Shown in pieces: positions 25,790 to 40,139 of a stretch of 64,000 nt of DNA. Source of the stretch: Cyanoderma ruficeps. Taxonomy: Eukaryota; Chordata; Aves; Passeriformes; Timaliidae. Position numbers and translations under genes: made by a program. Location: positions 17,147,003-17,211,002 of the forward strand of contig VZDJ01007753.1 of the NCBI GenBank assembly GCA_008694505.1, read 5' to 3'. The number at the start of each line of letters is the position of its first letter. Position 1 is the stretch's first letter. The notes under the pieces are model-generated. The model was not told where the DNA came from, ran no database searches, and was given only the letters and a program-made list of their open reading frames with translations.

Positions 25790-27075
25790 TTACACAGCAT
25801 GTACAGAACAACCAAGTGATCAGGCCCAGCCAGCACAAGTATAGGAAAAGCATGTCCTGCCTGACCAACCTGATCTCCTTTTATGACCAGGTGACCTGTC
25901 TGGTGGATGAAGGAAAGGCTGTGGATTCAGTCTACCTGGACTTTGGCAAAGCCTTCAATACTGTCTCCTATGGCCTTTTCCTGGAGAAGCTGGCAGCCCC
26001 CAGTTTGGAGAGGTGCACTCTTTGCTGGGTTAAAAACTATCAAAATGGCTGGGCTGAGAGAGTGGTGGTGAATGGAGTTACATCCTGGCAGCCAGTCACC
26101 AGTGGTGACCCCAGGGCTCAGTAATTGGGGTCAACCCTGTTTAATGTCTTTATTGATGATTTGGATGAGGGGATCAAGTGCACCATCAGCCAATTCACAG
26201 ATGACACTAAGCTGGATAGGAGTGTTGATCTGCTGGAGGGCAGGAAGACCCTGCAGAGGGATCTGGACAGGCTGGATCAACAGGCCAAGGCCAACGGTAA
26301 GAGGTTCAGCAAGGTCAAGTGCCAGATCCTGCACTTGGGTCTCAACAGCCCCATGCAGCTCTACAGGCTGGGGATGAGTGGCTGGAAAGCTGCTCAGCAG
26401 AGCAGGACCTGGGGGTGCTGGCTGACAGCAGCTGAACATGATCCAGTGTGTGCCCAGGTGGCCAAGAAGGCCAAAGGCATCCTGGCCTGTATCAGCAATA
26501 GTGTGGCCAGCAGGACCAGGGCAGTGATTGTCCCCCTGTGCTGGGCACTGGTGAGGCCACACCTCGAGTCCTGTGTTCTGTTCTGGGCCCATCTGTACAA
26601 GAAAAACATTGAGGGGCTGGAGCGGGTCCAGAGAAGGGCAATGAAAATGGTGATGGGTCTAGAAAGTCACTCACATGAGGAGCAGCTGAGGGAGCTGGGG
26701 TTGTTCAGCCTGAAGAAAAGGAGGCTCAGAGAAGACCTTATCACTCTACAATTGCCTGAAAGGAGGGTGTAACCAGGTGGGGGTCAGTCTCTTCTCCGAG
26801 ACAGCCAGTGACAGGATGAGAAGAAATGGCCTCAAGCTATACCAGCAGAGGTTCAGATTTGACATCAGGAATAATTTTTTCACTGAAAGAGTGGTTAAGC
26901 AATGGAATGGGCAGCCCAGGGAAAAAGTGGAGTCACCAGCCCTGGAAGCGTTCAAGAAATGAATGCAGGTGGCACTTAGTGCTGTGATTTAATTGACATG
27001 GTGGTGTTTCATCAAAGGTTGTACTTTATGTTCTTGGAGGTATTTTCCCACCTTAATGATTTTATTCCACGATTT
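25790..27075 (+). mobile_element. CR1 LINE, reverse transcriptase part and 3' tail
   Basis: The longest CR1 copy here. The plus strand encodes RT-domain residues such as SCLTNLISFYDQVTCLVDE, YLDFGKAFNTVS and an FTDDTKL active-site block (usual form F/Y-A-D-D), then the thumb and connection region ending [16 protein letters not shown]. It is 5'-truncated, and lacks endonuclease and ORF1. An in-frame stop at 26122-26124 interrupts it; a frame change follows about 26760, after which the 3' untranslated tail runs to about 27075. Orientation is opposite to RGS6. It is a dead copy of a non-viral retrotransposon. Confidence 0.93.
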
Positions 27076-30000
27076 TTCATTCATTCTGGGGGCTTTAAAC
27101 TGAGTCTAGATCGCTGGTGAGATGCACTTGAGCTGGAAGGATCCATTTTGCCTTTCATAAACTGGTCAGAAACCTCCTTGCTGCAGCTATCACACTAACA
27201 CCTCCTGTATTGTTTTGGAGCACTCCTTCACCCTGTCACCAACACCTGGTATAAACTAGTGAAGCTGATTTGGAGACCCCTTTTGTATTGCAAGCGTGCA
27301 GCCAAACCTCTGGCCAACTGCAAAGGAGATTTGCAGCATGTCAGACAAATCTATTAAAGGAAAAGGCCACCAGCAATGTAAAGCAGTAGATTAAACAACT
27401 AAATAAATAACAGCATACTGCATTGAATGCTAATATTTGTGCTACCTGTATGCTTGGCACTGGGGAGGAATTTACTGCAGATTCACACATGAGAGAGTGC
27501 TGCCTGAGTGAAGGCCTTGTGGCCTTTGCTGGAAGGATGGGAAGAGATGCCAGCTGAGAACCTGCCTGGAGTTTGTTTTTGGAAGAGCTGTCTCTATAGC
27601 ACAAAGAGGACGTGGGAAGGAGAAAGCAGACTCTTCTGCAAGCACATGGTGTGTGACTGCTGCACCTTCCAATTAGACTTGGCAGCCGCCTAGTGCCTGT
27701 CTGTCGGCACCTCTGCTGTGCACAGACATTTGTGGCAGAGGAGCTGACGTTAACCCCTGTGCCAGCACACACACATCCTGCAGTCAGCAAAACCTGCTAT
27801 CCACGGATTGTTAGAGATGTGTCCTGTTAAGTCTGTTGTACTTTTCCCAGCTCATCCTCAAGAATCCTGTTTGACCAGCAGGACCCCCTACCATGCCATC
27901 ACCAGGATCTTCCAAAAAGCCAAAGAAAGGAAAGGAGACTTAGTCCTCTTTAATCAGTTACTTGTGCCAAAACAGAAGGCAACACTTTTTAGGAGCAATT
28001 ATGATCAACTGCATTCAACCTAAATGATGGTGCTAAAATGCACTTTAGAAAAAGCAGTAAAAATTGTTGCATCAGCTCTGGAAGCTAAAGTAGCTGGTAG
28101 CAGGCACAGTTGAGATGAAGCAACAGTGAAGAAGCTGCAAAAGAGACCTTCATGTTTGCTCTGACAAACTTGAGGGGAAAACACCAGTGGGAGTGAGAAA
28201 GCAGGGAAACAAGTATGTTTTACCCCAATTTCCTTTACTGTTTCCAAATCCCCACTAAGAGCACTTCTGGATCTGCTTATTCTAGTCTCTGCATTCAGGA
28301 TTTCACTCTTCTCAAAAATGCTGTAGTGCCTGTTTGAACTGCCTGCCCACATTAGCCAGGGTGAGCTCCTTTCCAGAGCCTCTCTGGTACCCGGCAGTGC
28401 TGCCATCTAGCAGGGCCAGGGGGGACTGGGTGCTCCAGCTGCTGCAGTACTGCGAGGCTTTCCTGGATTTATAGCTGGAAAAGAAATGCTTCAGGTTGCT
28501 AAATGGCACATAACGGTCTTGGCCTAAGAGTGAATTGTTCTGGAAAATCTGAGCAGTATCTTTTTTTGTCACTCTCAAGTATTCAAGGGACATGATAATT
28601 TACACCAAGTATTAGCTGGTGCATTTTCGTCACACTCAACGAAGTTGCTTTTACTACTAAGGAAAAAAAAGATTAATTACTATCCTGTAATACAGACTAA
28701 CTTCCCTGCTAAACTAAAAAGCATTTTTTTTTTCAGCCCACCAAAGAAATTACACTGGGCTGAAGGCACAGGAATGTAAGAAAGGGCCTTAGCAAGAGGG
28801 ATAACTGTAAGCAATGAGAGCTCATTTTGAGTAATACACAGAAATCCTTTATTTAGCCCTGTAGATACGTAGTTGGAAACACAATGTAAATCTTTCATGG
28901 AAAAGCACATTGATAAAAGTAACACATAAATTTAGCTATGGCTTCTCTGTAAATTGATGAGACAACTGGTTTGCTTCATATCTTCAAACACAAATATGAG
29001 GGCAGAGCTGTCGAGGGTCCATGGCAGATGCAGTGCAGAGGACTAGAGGCAAAGGGGTTGTTGAGTGCTGCGCAGTTAAGGGGTCAGCCTGGTACTGCAG
29101 GAGGATTTAGTCCTAAATATAGCAAGGGCTATCCTGGGAGACAAGAGTGGGCTGCTGGGAGTCTAACGCCATATGAGCAGCTTTAGGTTTTGAGAACAAT
29201 GATCATGGCTAAGAGGCTGATTCTCTCAATATGGGCCAAATCCTGGCAGCTGGCAAAAAGCCCAAGTGAAAAGGTTTTGCCTGGGAGGAGGGGACAACCT
29301 TCTGTAGCATTCATCAGACTGGCATTTCTTTTCCAAACAATACAACACGTAGGAGTCGCAGCAATGAAGATGAGGTTTTTCCCTCCTGTGCATGCTGTGG
29401 TACAGCTATGAGGTGTAACTACTTAACCTTTTGGTCAATACCCTGACATCAGCAGGCTGTCAGCAGCTTCCTCCTTTTTTTCTCCATGAAAAATCCTGCG
29501 AAAAAGCAGAACTGCACCAAGGTGAGGAACATGCAGAACCCCTCACACAGCAGAAGGAAATTCTATTTCATAGAGGTATTCTGTGTTCCATAGGAGATGG
29601 AGATAAAGCAGGATACGGCCCTACAGAAACAAGCAGAACACAGCTGCTGAGTCAAGGTGGCTGTGCTGAGACAGGGAACACCAACCCTGCTTGGATGCCT
29701 ACCTAGAGAACACGTACTGGAGAGATAAACAATTTTCCATGCCTCATCAACATTTTGACTGTAAGATATCTGCTGCTATGTCACCTCGGGCTGCCATTAA
29801 GTGGTAGAGCTCAAGATCTCAGAGTCCAAATGTATATTGAAATCTTTTAACTGTTTGCCAACAAACCCCATCCTGACAGCCCACATTCCTACCTGCTGTG
29901 GGCTGAGCAGAGGTATGAAATGCATCGCTAATAGATCTTCCCAGGGATTTTTTTCCTAAATTTTTAATTAGGAGTGTGAACACTTAAAAGGGTAACAATC

Positions 30001-32079
30001 CCTTAAAAAAATTAAATACCATAGTGTTCCTGCAGCACATGGGTTTAGCAGAAAGAGACCATAACCCTGCAGTCCATGACAAGTGGACTCCTGGAGTTCT
30101 GGCTTCTTGATTAGATGAAAGGATGCACTTGCAAGCACTTTACCTCCCTATTTGGGAGAAAAGAAACAGTATCAGCAGCTTTCTGACCTTCACATGAAGA
30201 GGAAATTCTCTTGTTCTGGAGCTGACATGCAGTTGTTTCTTGCTTTCAAGAAGCACAGCGCACACTAATGACACAAGAGTCCCAGAGTCTGAGTGCTGAA
30301 TTCAATTTTTGAGCAAGCTAGAGACTTTCCCATGTAATCCATCTAAAGGTATTTTTTGGAGGTAGGAAATGTCTGGCATGAGGCACTGTTAATACTCATG
30401 CATGTAGTTTTAGACAGCTTGGCAGGATCAGCACCCTGAATAACAGGCAGACTATTGTCCTGTGGGAATATGCTGACTGTTCTTGTTACCCGATTCCCAT
30501 GATCTTTCATTTGGAGAGATCTGTTGCCTGCTGTCACTGTGTCTGCAAGAAGAGAGGTCACTCCTGACTTTTTCCTGGCCCTTTTTCTGCTCGTGTGTGA
30601 CAGAAGGACATTAGCTTAGACAGCAGTTTGATCCCTGATGCCTTCAGAGACAGAAAGGGAAGACAAAGGCTGGATGGTAGATATTTTTCATATAACATGA
30701 CTGCTAAACCACAAATTCAGATGGAAGGCAGAAGATAAAATAAGTACTTTCTGATGTGCAGTGCATATGTACATTCTGAAAAAAAACTCCCAACAAACTA
30801 AAACAGGAAAATAATAACACAAACTATCTGCTCCTATGAAACCTCTGCTTCAAGTCTTTTGTTTCCTGCCTTGCACATCATCAGGCACACCAGCATAAGC
30901 CTCCACAATCACTTCCCTATTTTTGCTCCAGACACTTAACTACTCTTCTGGCTGTATTTGTGGGGCTCTTGATTTTAGATTCTGTTTGGTTGTAGGTTGT
31001 TTTGTGAAATCCACAAGGGCAGGAGCTTGCACTTTTGCTTCCAAGTGTAACAAATACACAACAGTAAGACTCTCTGTGTTTTCTACAGTCACCATAACCC
31101 AAATAGGAGGAAGAGAACCAGAGTGCAGTGTGTGGAAGGATTTTCTTCTCCAGTCCCACAGAATCAGAGCCAAAGAAGGAGAAGGGAATAAAGGTCAAGT
31201 CCTTCTGCAGTTCCTAACCTCCAGAGGAAGGTGCAGGCTGTCAAAAGCCTCCAGGAGCCCTAGGCACATGTTGTGGTTTCAGTTAAAATTTTGTTGTTTC
31301 ATCGGATGCACAGGAGCAGCAGCAGCAGGAGTTTTTTTTCCTTGGCTAAAATTACTAATTCCATTTCAGCTTCTCCCAAACCAACACAGCACACCATTCA
31401 TGTATAAGTACTGATCCAGTGCAGCAGTGCTTTCAATTCCCCACAGCGCAGGCTCAAGGTCTCTGAGCACCACTGGTTCAGGTGGACTTGGTCCTCTCTT
31501 AGAGGCAGAGCACCTTGGTGTGTCCCATGCCCCCTTGCTGGCTGCCTGCACTGCCAACCAGAGCTGCTTTGGTGTTACCCTGATTCTCCACCCTTTGTCA
31601 TTGTCCTTTAAGGCATGCATGTAACTGGGGTGCCTGGGCAAAACTTTAAGAAAATAGGAGTAATGTTTCTTCAAGTTCTTTCATGTAAAAGATGATACAG
31701 ACATGCAATGAATGATTATTTTCACATTTTCCTTCCATGCTGTGATTTTGCACAAATGGAGTGCTGTATGCCCACTGAATAGACACCAGGCCTTTTACAT
31801 CCTATGCATGCTTGAAAACACAAAGGGAGGAGAAGTGACCCCTCATTTTCCCTTCTTGGTAAAAAATGACATTTTGCTTCCAAGAGATCTTTGCTTAAAC
31901 TTGGAGTTTGGTTTTGAATTCAATAGGATCCTGTCAAGTTCTGTCAACACCTTGAGCTTGCTGATTCAACCAGAATGCAAACTGATGACTGACCACGGAT
32001 GAATCTTGCAAGGACTCATATCTCTGTCACAGTTCAGAACAAACTCAACACCTAGTGCAGCTGAGAGCATGAACTGGGC

Positions 32080-32315
32080 TCAAATCTCAAGATTAGATTT
32101 AAGGAAGAAAGGTTTTACCATGAAGACAGAGAAACCCTGTCCCAGATCGCCTAGGGAGGTGGTGGATGCCCCGTCTCTGAAAACATTCAAGGTCAAGTTG
32201 AACAGGGCTCTGAGATTCCTGATCCAGTTGAAGATGTATTCTGCTCATTTCAGGGCAGCTGGACTAGATGAACTTTTAAGGGCGCCTTCTGTCCCAAATT
32301 ATTCTATGTTTCAAA
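32080..32315 (+). mobile_element. Old CR1 LINE 3' fragment
   Basis: Degenerate match to the CR1 3' untranslated region: AGATTTAAGGAAGAAAGGTT, then CTAGGGAGGTGGTGGATGCC, then CAGCTGGACTAGATGAACTT, ending near ATTATTCTATGTTTCAA. Divergence is clearly higher than in the 7.4 and 9.5 kb copies, indicating an older insertion. Confidence 0.75.
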
Positions 32316-35300
32316 TCTGGGACAGGTACATTTCTGGCTTGAGCTACCTGGAATTTAGCATTATGTCTAAATCTGCCCTGGAATTAGCCAAGGATCTGCA
32401 AAGAACAGTTAAAATCCCTAACTGAGCCTGGATTAGAACTGACTTTCCCTGAATCATCTTCATAGAAATAGCAGCTGGTTAGTTCAGGTAAAGAAATGTT
32501 GATCTAAAGCTCTATTTTATTTATTAAAGAACAAAATTAAAGAAAACAGGACAAAACAGGACAAAAAATAAAGAAAACAGGACTTCCAAAGAAAATTGTG
32601 TGGCTTACCTTACCTCGGTACACCTGGCTCTGAAGCCTACCAGTAAATGCAGGCTAAATGTCCCTACAAACATTACTGTGAAGAAACACAATGCATCCTG
32701 GTGATATTAGCTCCCAACACCAAGGGACGGAGGAAGGGAGTAAAGATTTTCTGAAGGCAGAAAGACATTTCAGGGGAGGCAAGAGATGCTTGATGGGGGT
32801 AGGGGGAGAATGGTTAAAAAACTAATAATGTATTGTACAGATAAGCCATAACTGTCACACTCACAGCTATGTGTTCTCATGTAAAGATGAATTACTTTGG
32901 CTGTCAGCAGCTTCATTAGCCAAAAGAGGCCATTCAGATGGATCCAAACCTATTTACTTTCTACAACTGGTGGTGCCTGCTTCATATTGCAAGGCCCCAC
33001 ACTGGCTGTTCAGTGATGCTGATAACTCCTGTGGGAGCTTACATCCTGCTAAGTACTCACTGTTTAATTGAACTGACCTTTCCTGACGATGCCCCTTGTA
33101 TTAAAAGCTGCTTTGCTCCCCAGCGAAAATGGTTTGATAATCATAATATTTTACTCAGAGGACAGTTGTTTAAGAGCAGAAAATAATCAGCTAAATTGGT
33201 AGGCTCCCCTCTGGAGGGGCCCAGCACTAAAATGACAGAAGGTGCTGCAGACCGAGATAGCTGGCAGAGCTGACGATGAGGACAGAGCTAGGAGCAGTGC
33301 AGGGCTGCTCAAGGATGGGGACACCAACAAACTGGACAGCTGGGGAGGGGAGTGCAGGCTAAGCCAGCACAGCACACTCTGCTCAGAGGTGAGATGTGCT
33401 GCCACACCTTGAGCCAGGCACAGGGTGGGTGATGGCACCTGTGGGAGCCACAGCAAGAGGGGCAGGCCTGTGCAAGCCCAGCAGTGCAGGACTGTGGAGG
33501 GCAGCAGCACGGAGGGACACACAGCACAGCAAGGATCTTAACCTGAGATGGGGAAATGGTGAAACACTTGGAATCCATCTCAGAGAGAGGTCTGTCTGAA
33601 ATAATAAATGCACACCAAATTCAGGTTTGGATTAGGAGTGCTTTGAGGTATGAGATTTGGAGCTGAGGTCTTCTTAAAGAGTGGAACCTTTTGCTTTCAG
33701 ACCACGACTAGCCTGGAAACAGAGGTTTTAAGTGAGAGACATGTTTGCCAAGAGCCCCTTTTCTCCCTGTTTTTATCTAGGCTAGTTGCCTTACCAGACG
33801 GTTGAGCAGCATCTGGGAGAACTCTCTGGGGCTGGGAGCCAAGGTTGTGCAAAGAAGCACATCAGTGTAGACGGTTAAGCACCCAGTAACAAATGATGCT
33901 TTGCTTTCAACTTCTGTTATAAAGCATTTGCTGGCCTGGATATGCTCTGCCACACCTTGCCCTTCCTAAGTACAGCAATGTGTCCATTTCCAGTGCTTTT
34001 TATACAGAATTGGCATTTTATGAATCTCTCAAGTCATGACTAGAGTGCCACATCACCTTTTACAATTCTTCCACTGCAGGAGTATCAAACTAATTTTCTC
34101 AGATCAGCCAACACTTTTCCTTCCTCCTAGTGTCTCGGACCTGTAGGCATCGAAAGAATGTGCTGTTGAGTGAACTAAATTTTTCTCTCATTCTTTACTT
34201 ACAAGGACATTTCAGTTGTTTTCCTCTTTGTGCTAAAGCTACACAGGACAGGACAACACTCATATTTTCCCCTCCCACAGAGGGTGTTTTGATTAGTTGT
34301 ATCTGGTTGAGTCCCTAGGAATGTGGGATGTGTGGGAGCTCCCATGGACTCCTGGTGCCAGGGTGCTGAGATAAGGCAGCTGCTGCAGATTAATGGACAA
34401 GAGCCTCTGTGGTGGCAGGGCTGACCTGTGAGAAACACCACGGCAGTACCTGGGAGACTTAGAGCACCCTGGGGTGATCTACATTGGCTTCCATGAAGTA
34501 GATGTGCAAACAAAAACATCCCTTCTCCAGCATGAGCCAGTAAAAACTCTACCAGGGCACTACACCCTTCAGCAATGTCCTGCTTCTTCCTGCTTTTGTT
34601 AGAATGCCTTCTCAGCTATCCAGTCAAGCAGTCACAAACAGCTTGCTTGGCCTTTGGAGAGCTACCAGAAGCCCACTGTACAAGAAGGTAACTGTGTTCA
34701 CCTTCCACATTGTGCTATCCTGTCTTGGCATCGATTCAATCTCCAAAATAACCACAGCTGGCCCCGAAGGTCTGCCTTTTTACCTCATATTTCTGTGTCC
34801 ATGAACCACAACAGATGCATTGAGGACATCTGTCAGTGTAAAAATCCACTGAAGTAAAATTAACCCAAGGAGCTAAAATTGCAGTCTAACTGCCAGGGCT
34901 CCAGCTTGATTTTATCAACTTCCCTTTGAGTGGCAATTACATTGTGAACTGATCAGTTCAAGGCTAAATCCTCCATGTCTTCCTCTAATTAAATACTCAT
35001 TGTCTAAACATTCATCTTATTCTTAGTACTTCTACTTATCAATTTAATCCATTCCCCCATTATTCACCTCTCTACTTTAGCCTGCATTTTGCCATCATCA
35101 TTTATTGAGGTGATGCAAGATGTTCTTTTTCACTACAACTTCCAAGCAAAGAATATGTCTTAGCCAAAATGTCTTCATACTCCTGTATTTCTCAGCTTTA
35201 AAAAGAGCATTTAAGTTGCTTGATATTCACAGGGGACTGCCTTGAAACTTCATGTACATTCCTTCTATGCTGGCCCCAAGGAGCAAGATTGCATTCAGGA

Positions 35301-36252
35301 AAATAGAGTATTTGATGCTGGTTTGAAAAATTCATTGCCTAACCTTGTATAAGTGGTCCACAACATCTCCCCCGAGATGAAAATATTTTGTTAGTGGAGT
35401 ATTTTGAAGAATTGCCTTTGAATGCCAATTAAAAAAAAATCCCAGACCTCAGGAATTCTTTTCATTGCTGTTGGTTTTACTACATCTTGTGATAAAAAAG
35501 ATGGTGAGAAGAATACTTTTAATTGTGTCCCTAGTAATATTTGCCAAATGATCCCTTCTTCCTTTTTCTTTTTTAAAAATTAGAGAATTATATTTTCACT
35601 TTCCAGAAGGTTATGCAGTTTTACCCTTGTTGTAGCAGTTTTTCTCAAATTATCTGTTTTCCTCAAGGCATTTTCCATGTAGAGTTTATCTAAAATTTCC
35701 CTGATAAATCTGGAGCCTTAGGAGGGAAGGATTAAGCTCACTGCATTGCCTACTCTCCTATCATTACTCTAAGGTATTGTCTGGTGGACAAATTTCTAGC
35801 TGTGTTGGAGGGAGCTGCTGCATTTGGGGTTTGGCAGGGGGATATAATTAGCTATAAATAAATAAAATACAGAAAAAGTGTATTAGCCAGGGTTCTGATA
35901 TGACATTGGCCATTCTGTAAATATGCCAGACTTTGGTGACAGGTAGCACAGGAAGACAAGCTGAACTGTATAGAACTCTTTCATCTGTGCTTTCTCTGAG
36001 ACATGGCTCCAGCTTGCAACACCTTGCAGACTTGTAGATTTTGGAACGTTTGTTCCCAGAGGAGCCTTAGCCAGTTACAACAGATAGATTCAATGAAAAC
36101 ATCATTTACCCAGCTTGAATAGATATCCTCAAAGTCACTTCAAACTGTGCATCTCCTTTTTCTTACAAGTGAGCAGTGACAATGTGATAGTGGAATACCA
36201 TATTAAAACCGAAAGTTTCATTAGCAGTAGTTCCATAAAACCAAAAACTAAC

Positions 36253-36439
36253 CTGTGCATCTTCATATGTGTATCTCCCTGGGTCTTTGACATTTTGGCT
36301 TGTTTTCTCATAGCTGTGGGAATCCAGGTTGATAGCACTTTGGGCCCCAGGAGCTAGAAACTCTTGCCAGATTTCTTCCACTCTGGTGGTCACATCCTGT
36401 AAAGGCTGTTTCTTGAGATCTTGGACAGCCAACCAAAAC
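36253..36439 (-). CDS. RGS6: RGS6 exon: core of the RGS domain (187 bp)
   Basis: The longest exon here: [62 protein letters not shown] (residues 251-312). It forms the central helices of the RGS bundle. The Asn in AINLDS aligns with the catalytic-site Asn of RGS4 that contacts G-alpha near the hydrolysed phosphate, and is present. The acceptor is CCTAGTACAG and the donor CAG|GTTAGT. Enters in phase 2, leaves in phase 0. Nothing suggests loss of activity. Confidence 0.98.
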
Positions 36440-39400
36440 CTGTACTAGGCAAAAATTAAAAGGGCAGAAAAGAGAAAAAAAGATAGAAATATAGTTAAGA
36501 TTTTGTGAATAAGCCTAGGCAGTGTCCTAAAACAGACATAGAACCTAATCCTGCATCTATTAGAAGTCACAGAAGACTCTCCATGTAAGCATGATTTCAA
36601 GGGGAAGGGGTGATATACTTTACACCAACCCCTTATATATTTTGGCTAAGATCAGAACACTGACTTTAAGAAGTGATACATTCTTATTCCAACTGCCCCT
36701 GCAGAAGTGTCAGATTAGGTATGCAAACAGGGAACCTCCAGAGCTATGCAGCTGGAGGAGAGGAGCAGGTTCTGCCTCCCACAGCCCTGCTGCAATGTGC
36801 TGGTCATTCCTGTTGCAGGATCAGTCGTCCACAGGGGATGTAAAATGAAGAACAAACTTAACATTCATATCATTTCCAGTGTGAAGTTGTAGTAATGCCA
36901 CTTAGAGAATTTTTTTTTAACTTGTAAACAGACCAGCATTCAGATCGACGCCATGAGAAAAGATAACTCTTGTCATGCCATACTCGAATTTTACAGGGAT
37001 ATTTTCTTGACTAGGCTATGCTTACAGACTAAAGTAAGTTCATAAACACTAAGAAGATAATCTTTTTGATGACTAAGGACATAATCCATATCTTGATCTG
37101 TGAAAACAAAGACCACAGAATATTTTTGCATGTCTTTTGTCTTTTACCCTAGGAAAAAGAAAAGACATTTTCTTGATGGTGCTAGTTTTATTTATTGCTG
37201 AAAGAGAGATGCTCTTTCAGGTGATTAATTCAGAAGATGCACGGTTCCCAGTAGTCTTTTGTTTTGGTAAACTCTATCTTCCAGCAAAAAGGTCTCCCTG
37301 AGGGTTATCTGCCCTGAGTACGTGGCACCTGCAACCTGGCTGAGCAAGCACCATAGTGCTCCGCAGTGAGTGCTGAGGGCTACAGGACAAACAGGTACAG
37401 AAGGCATCTTTGCAGCCACCTGCAATAATCAGCTCTTTCTGACCCCCTGGCAAAGGTGCCCATTGTCCAGGATGACAAGGAGGGGAGGGTTTGCCTTGGC
37501 TGTCCCCGTCCTGCACTGCTCTTATGCACTCCCTCTGCTGGGCAGACTGTGCAGAGGGGACAGGGATTGTCTGGGTCACTGCTTGTTCAGGCAGCTCATC
37601 CACAAGAGCTGCACAACTTGGAAAATCCTGTGTCTCCCTTATAGACCAGTTGAACTTTAACTAAAGTCCTGATTTCTCACCCCAAATGATTCAGGGGTGT
37701 CAGTGTGCTGCCACTAAGGCAAATATTCCTCCGTGGTGGAAGGAGGAAGATAGAGTCTGTCCCAAACAAAAATCCTGATGGCAGTGAGGGTAGGTGGAGG
37801 AGACAGCAGCCTGGTGACTCCTGTGCTGTTCCTGACCCTCGCTTCTTTAATGGCTGCAGGCAGTGCCTTAACACCCTGGAATCGGTGGTGTTACCACAAG
37901 CAAGTGAGGCTGCTACCCCATTTAGCCTGGTCTCCTACCTGCAATAGAGGCAAACAGTCAGTTTGGGAAAAAAATGAATCCACACTACATGCAAGGCCAG
38001 GCTAAATCCTCCTTGCTGTCTGCTGCTTCTTCCGGACCATCAGGGGGCCTCATGCTGCAGCCCTGCCTCACCCAAGCCACTTGCCCATATTCCTTCACAT
38101 GGTTTTCTCATTTCCTTGGCAGGCTCAGTAAAACAGACTGGGGTACACTCAAACACTACATCAGTACGTGTGGAGTCACATACTTGTGGTTCTAACGCAG
38201 TGACGTTTGATTTTACAAACTGAAATAGAGTATCTGGGGTTGGTGGAGGAGTGTGCATGGTTGGTCCATCTTGGAGAGTTTAGGTACACCTGATACCCTG
38301 CTTTGTCATTTGAACAGTGACATCCCCACTTATCACATGCATGCAGAGAGTAAAGGGTGGCACTCACAGCGCAATAATCTGATGTCATATGTGGCTTCCA
38401 TTATTTGAAAATACTTTATCATTCCATTTCAGATGTAATGGAAACGTGCATGCAGAAGAGGCATAGGGAGAAAAGATGCTAATCATTCCAGAGTAGGTGG
38501 GACACTTCAGACAAACACTTGGCTAGAGAGAACCTTTTATTCTGGCTTATCTTCTGCCCCTGGAGCTGGGGAGGTGGGCTGGGAAAGCATGTTCGTGAGA
38601 GAACCGGGAACGCTGTGAAGTGACAGCTTGCCAGAACAAGAGCACCATCCATTTTAATAACCATTTGGCTCAATCTGAAAACCAACCAACCAGACCAACC
38701 TGACAGTAACAAGAACAAGCTCTTTTCACTGCAAGCAGTTGTGAATTCATGCCCAAGGCTGGATGTCCTCTTCAAGGCAAAGGGGAGTTTTGTCTTGGTA
38801 AAAATTTCAAAGCTATTCACTATAGCTGGCATCTAAAAATCAAGTAACATCAAACAGGGGTACCCAGCCCCACAGCTTCAATTCCAAGGCAAATTCTTTG
38901 CCACAAGGAATCATCCTGAAGCCAATGCATAAGCAGGGCTTGCTATGGGATTTATAGCATTTATAAGAGAGAAGCAGGTATTTCTGCTTAGGAAAGAAGC
39001 TGACATGCAATGACTACGCTGGAATTTCTGCTCAATTATAAAGTGCAAATGCACTCCCTGAATCACTCCTGCAATTTCTGAAGAGCAACCCCAGCCCCAA
39101 GTTCACAAGGAGTCAGGTGACGATCCTGCATTGCTTCCTCTCCTTCTGTAGGAGACAGATGTCCAATGGACACCTCTTGCACAGGGCAGGAGAGAAGGGA
39201 GATGTCCTTGGGTGTCCTCTCCACAGGTGCCCTTTAAGCACAGCAGGACTGGCACAAGGACTGTCTGCACAGAGGGAACAGCAGCACTGATCACAGGTTC
39301 TTTGTCCTTTATAAAACAGCATGTAAGGACTGGAGAAGGCTGATAATACAGTGTCCTAAAGTGTTGTCAGTGGATAAACCATTCCAGCCTCATCCAGATT

Positions 39401-40139
39401 GTAATTAAACTGCTGTCACTTGCAGAAGATATCCCACAATGGCATTTATCCTCCACAGTTCCCCCAAGGCACAGAGAGCTCCTGGACCTCAGTGTGTGTG
39501 CTCAGCCTCCCTGCAGGGCACTGCAGAGATGCTTGGTCACTGCTGTTCAAAGAGGTCCCCCAGTGAAAAGGCTGCTGGGGAAAGACACGGGGAGTAGCGG
39601 GGGAGTGGTTGCTTCTGAGGTACATTGTAAAACAAAAATTTATTTAAAATCCTGATTGGGAGGCAAAATATGGATGGCTCCAGAAACTGAGAAACAACTG
39701 TCAAGATAAAGGCAGTGTCATATCCCCATCTCGGGGTGGACACAACACCCCTAGCTTGACAGTGCATTCATCAAGTGACAGTCTGAGGTCGGAATCCAAG
39801 CACACTTCTCTCCTTGCCTCTGTAGTTCCATGCCAGTATCCCATGTCCCTCTGTTCTCACACTTCTAACCGTTCATAAATCTTCCATTCACCAAGAAATA
39901 ACTTTGAACATGTCAGCCCGGAAATGAATGAAAGCAATAGGTAAAAATAAAAATGCACTTCAGACAGCGGCAATATTCACATCTTTGTGTTGTTTAATGG
40001 TCAGATCCTTGGCATGGTGAGCTTGGCATGGTCAAGACCAACAAAAATCTGTCCTCGGTGAGCAAGCTGGGGGCAGGCAGATGCTGCAAAGCTGCATGCT
40101 GGGGCACTGGGGACCTGCCAAGGAAACCGTAGTGTCGGT

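Larger units (their letters stand above)
20345..36252 (-). other. RGS6 intron, 15.9 kb
   Basis: The longest intron fully in the window. It holds the longest CR1 copy (25790-27075), an old CR1 tail (32080-32315), a poly-G run with one ambiguous base (23566-23588) and an ancient amniote-type repeat (20480-20600). The G+C-rich segment at about 33190-33540 has short open frames on both strands but nothing I recognise. No nested gene supported. Confidence 0.85.

Noticed and set aside
30923..31414. Open frame of 163 codons on the plus strand
   Set aside because: No domain, signal or similarity recognised; a frame this long is expected by chance in 64 kb of both strands.
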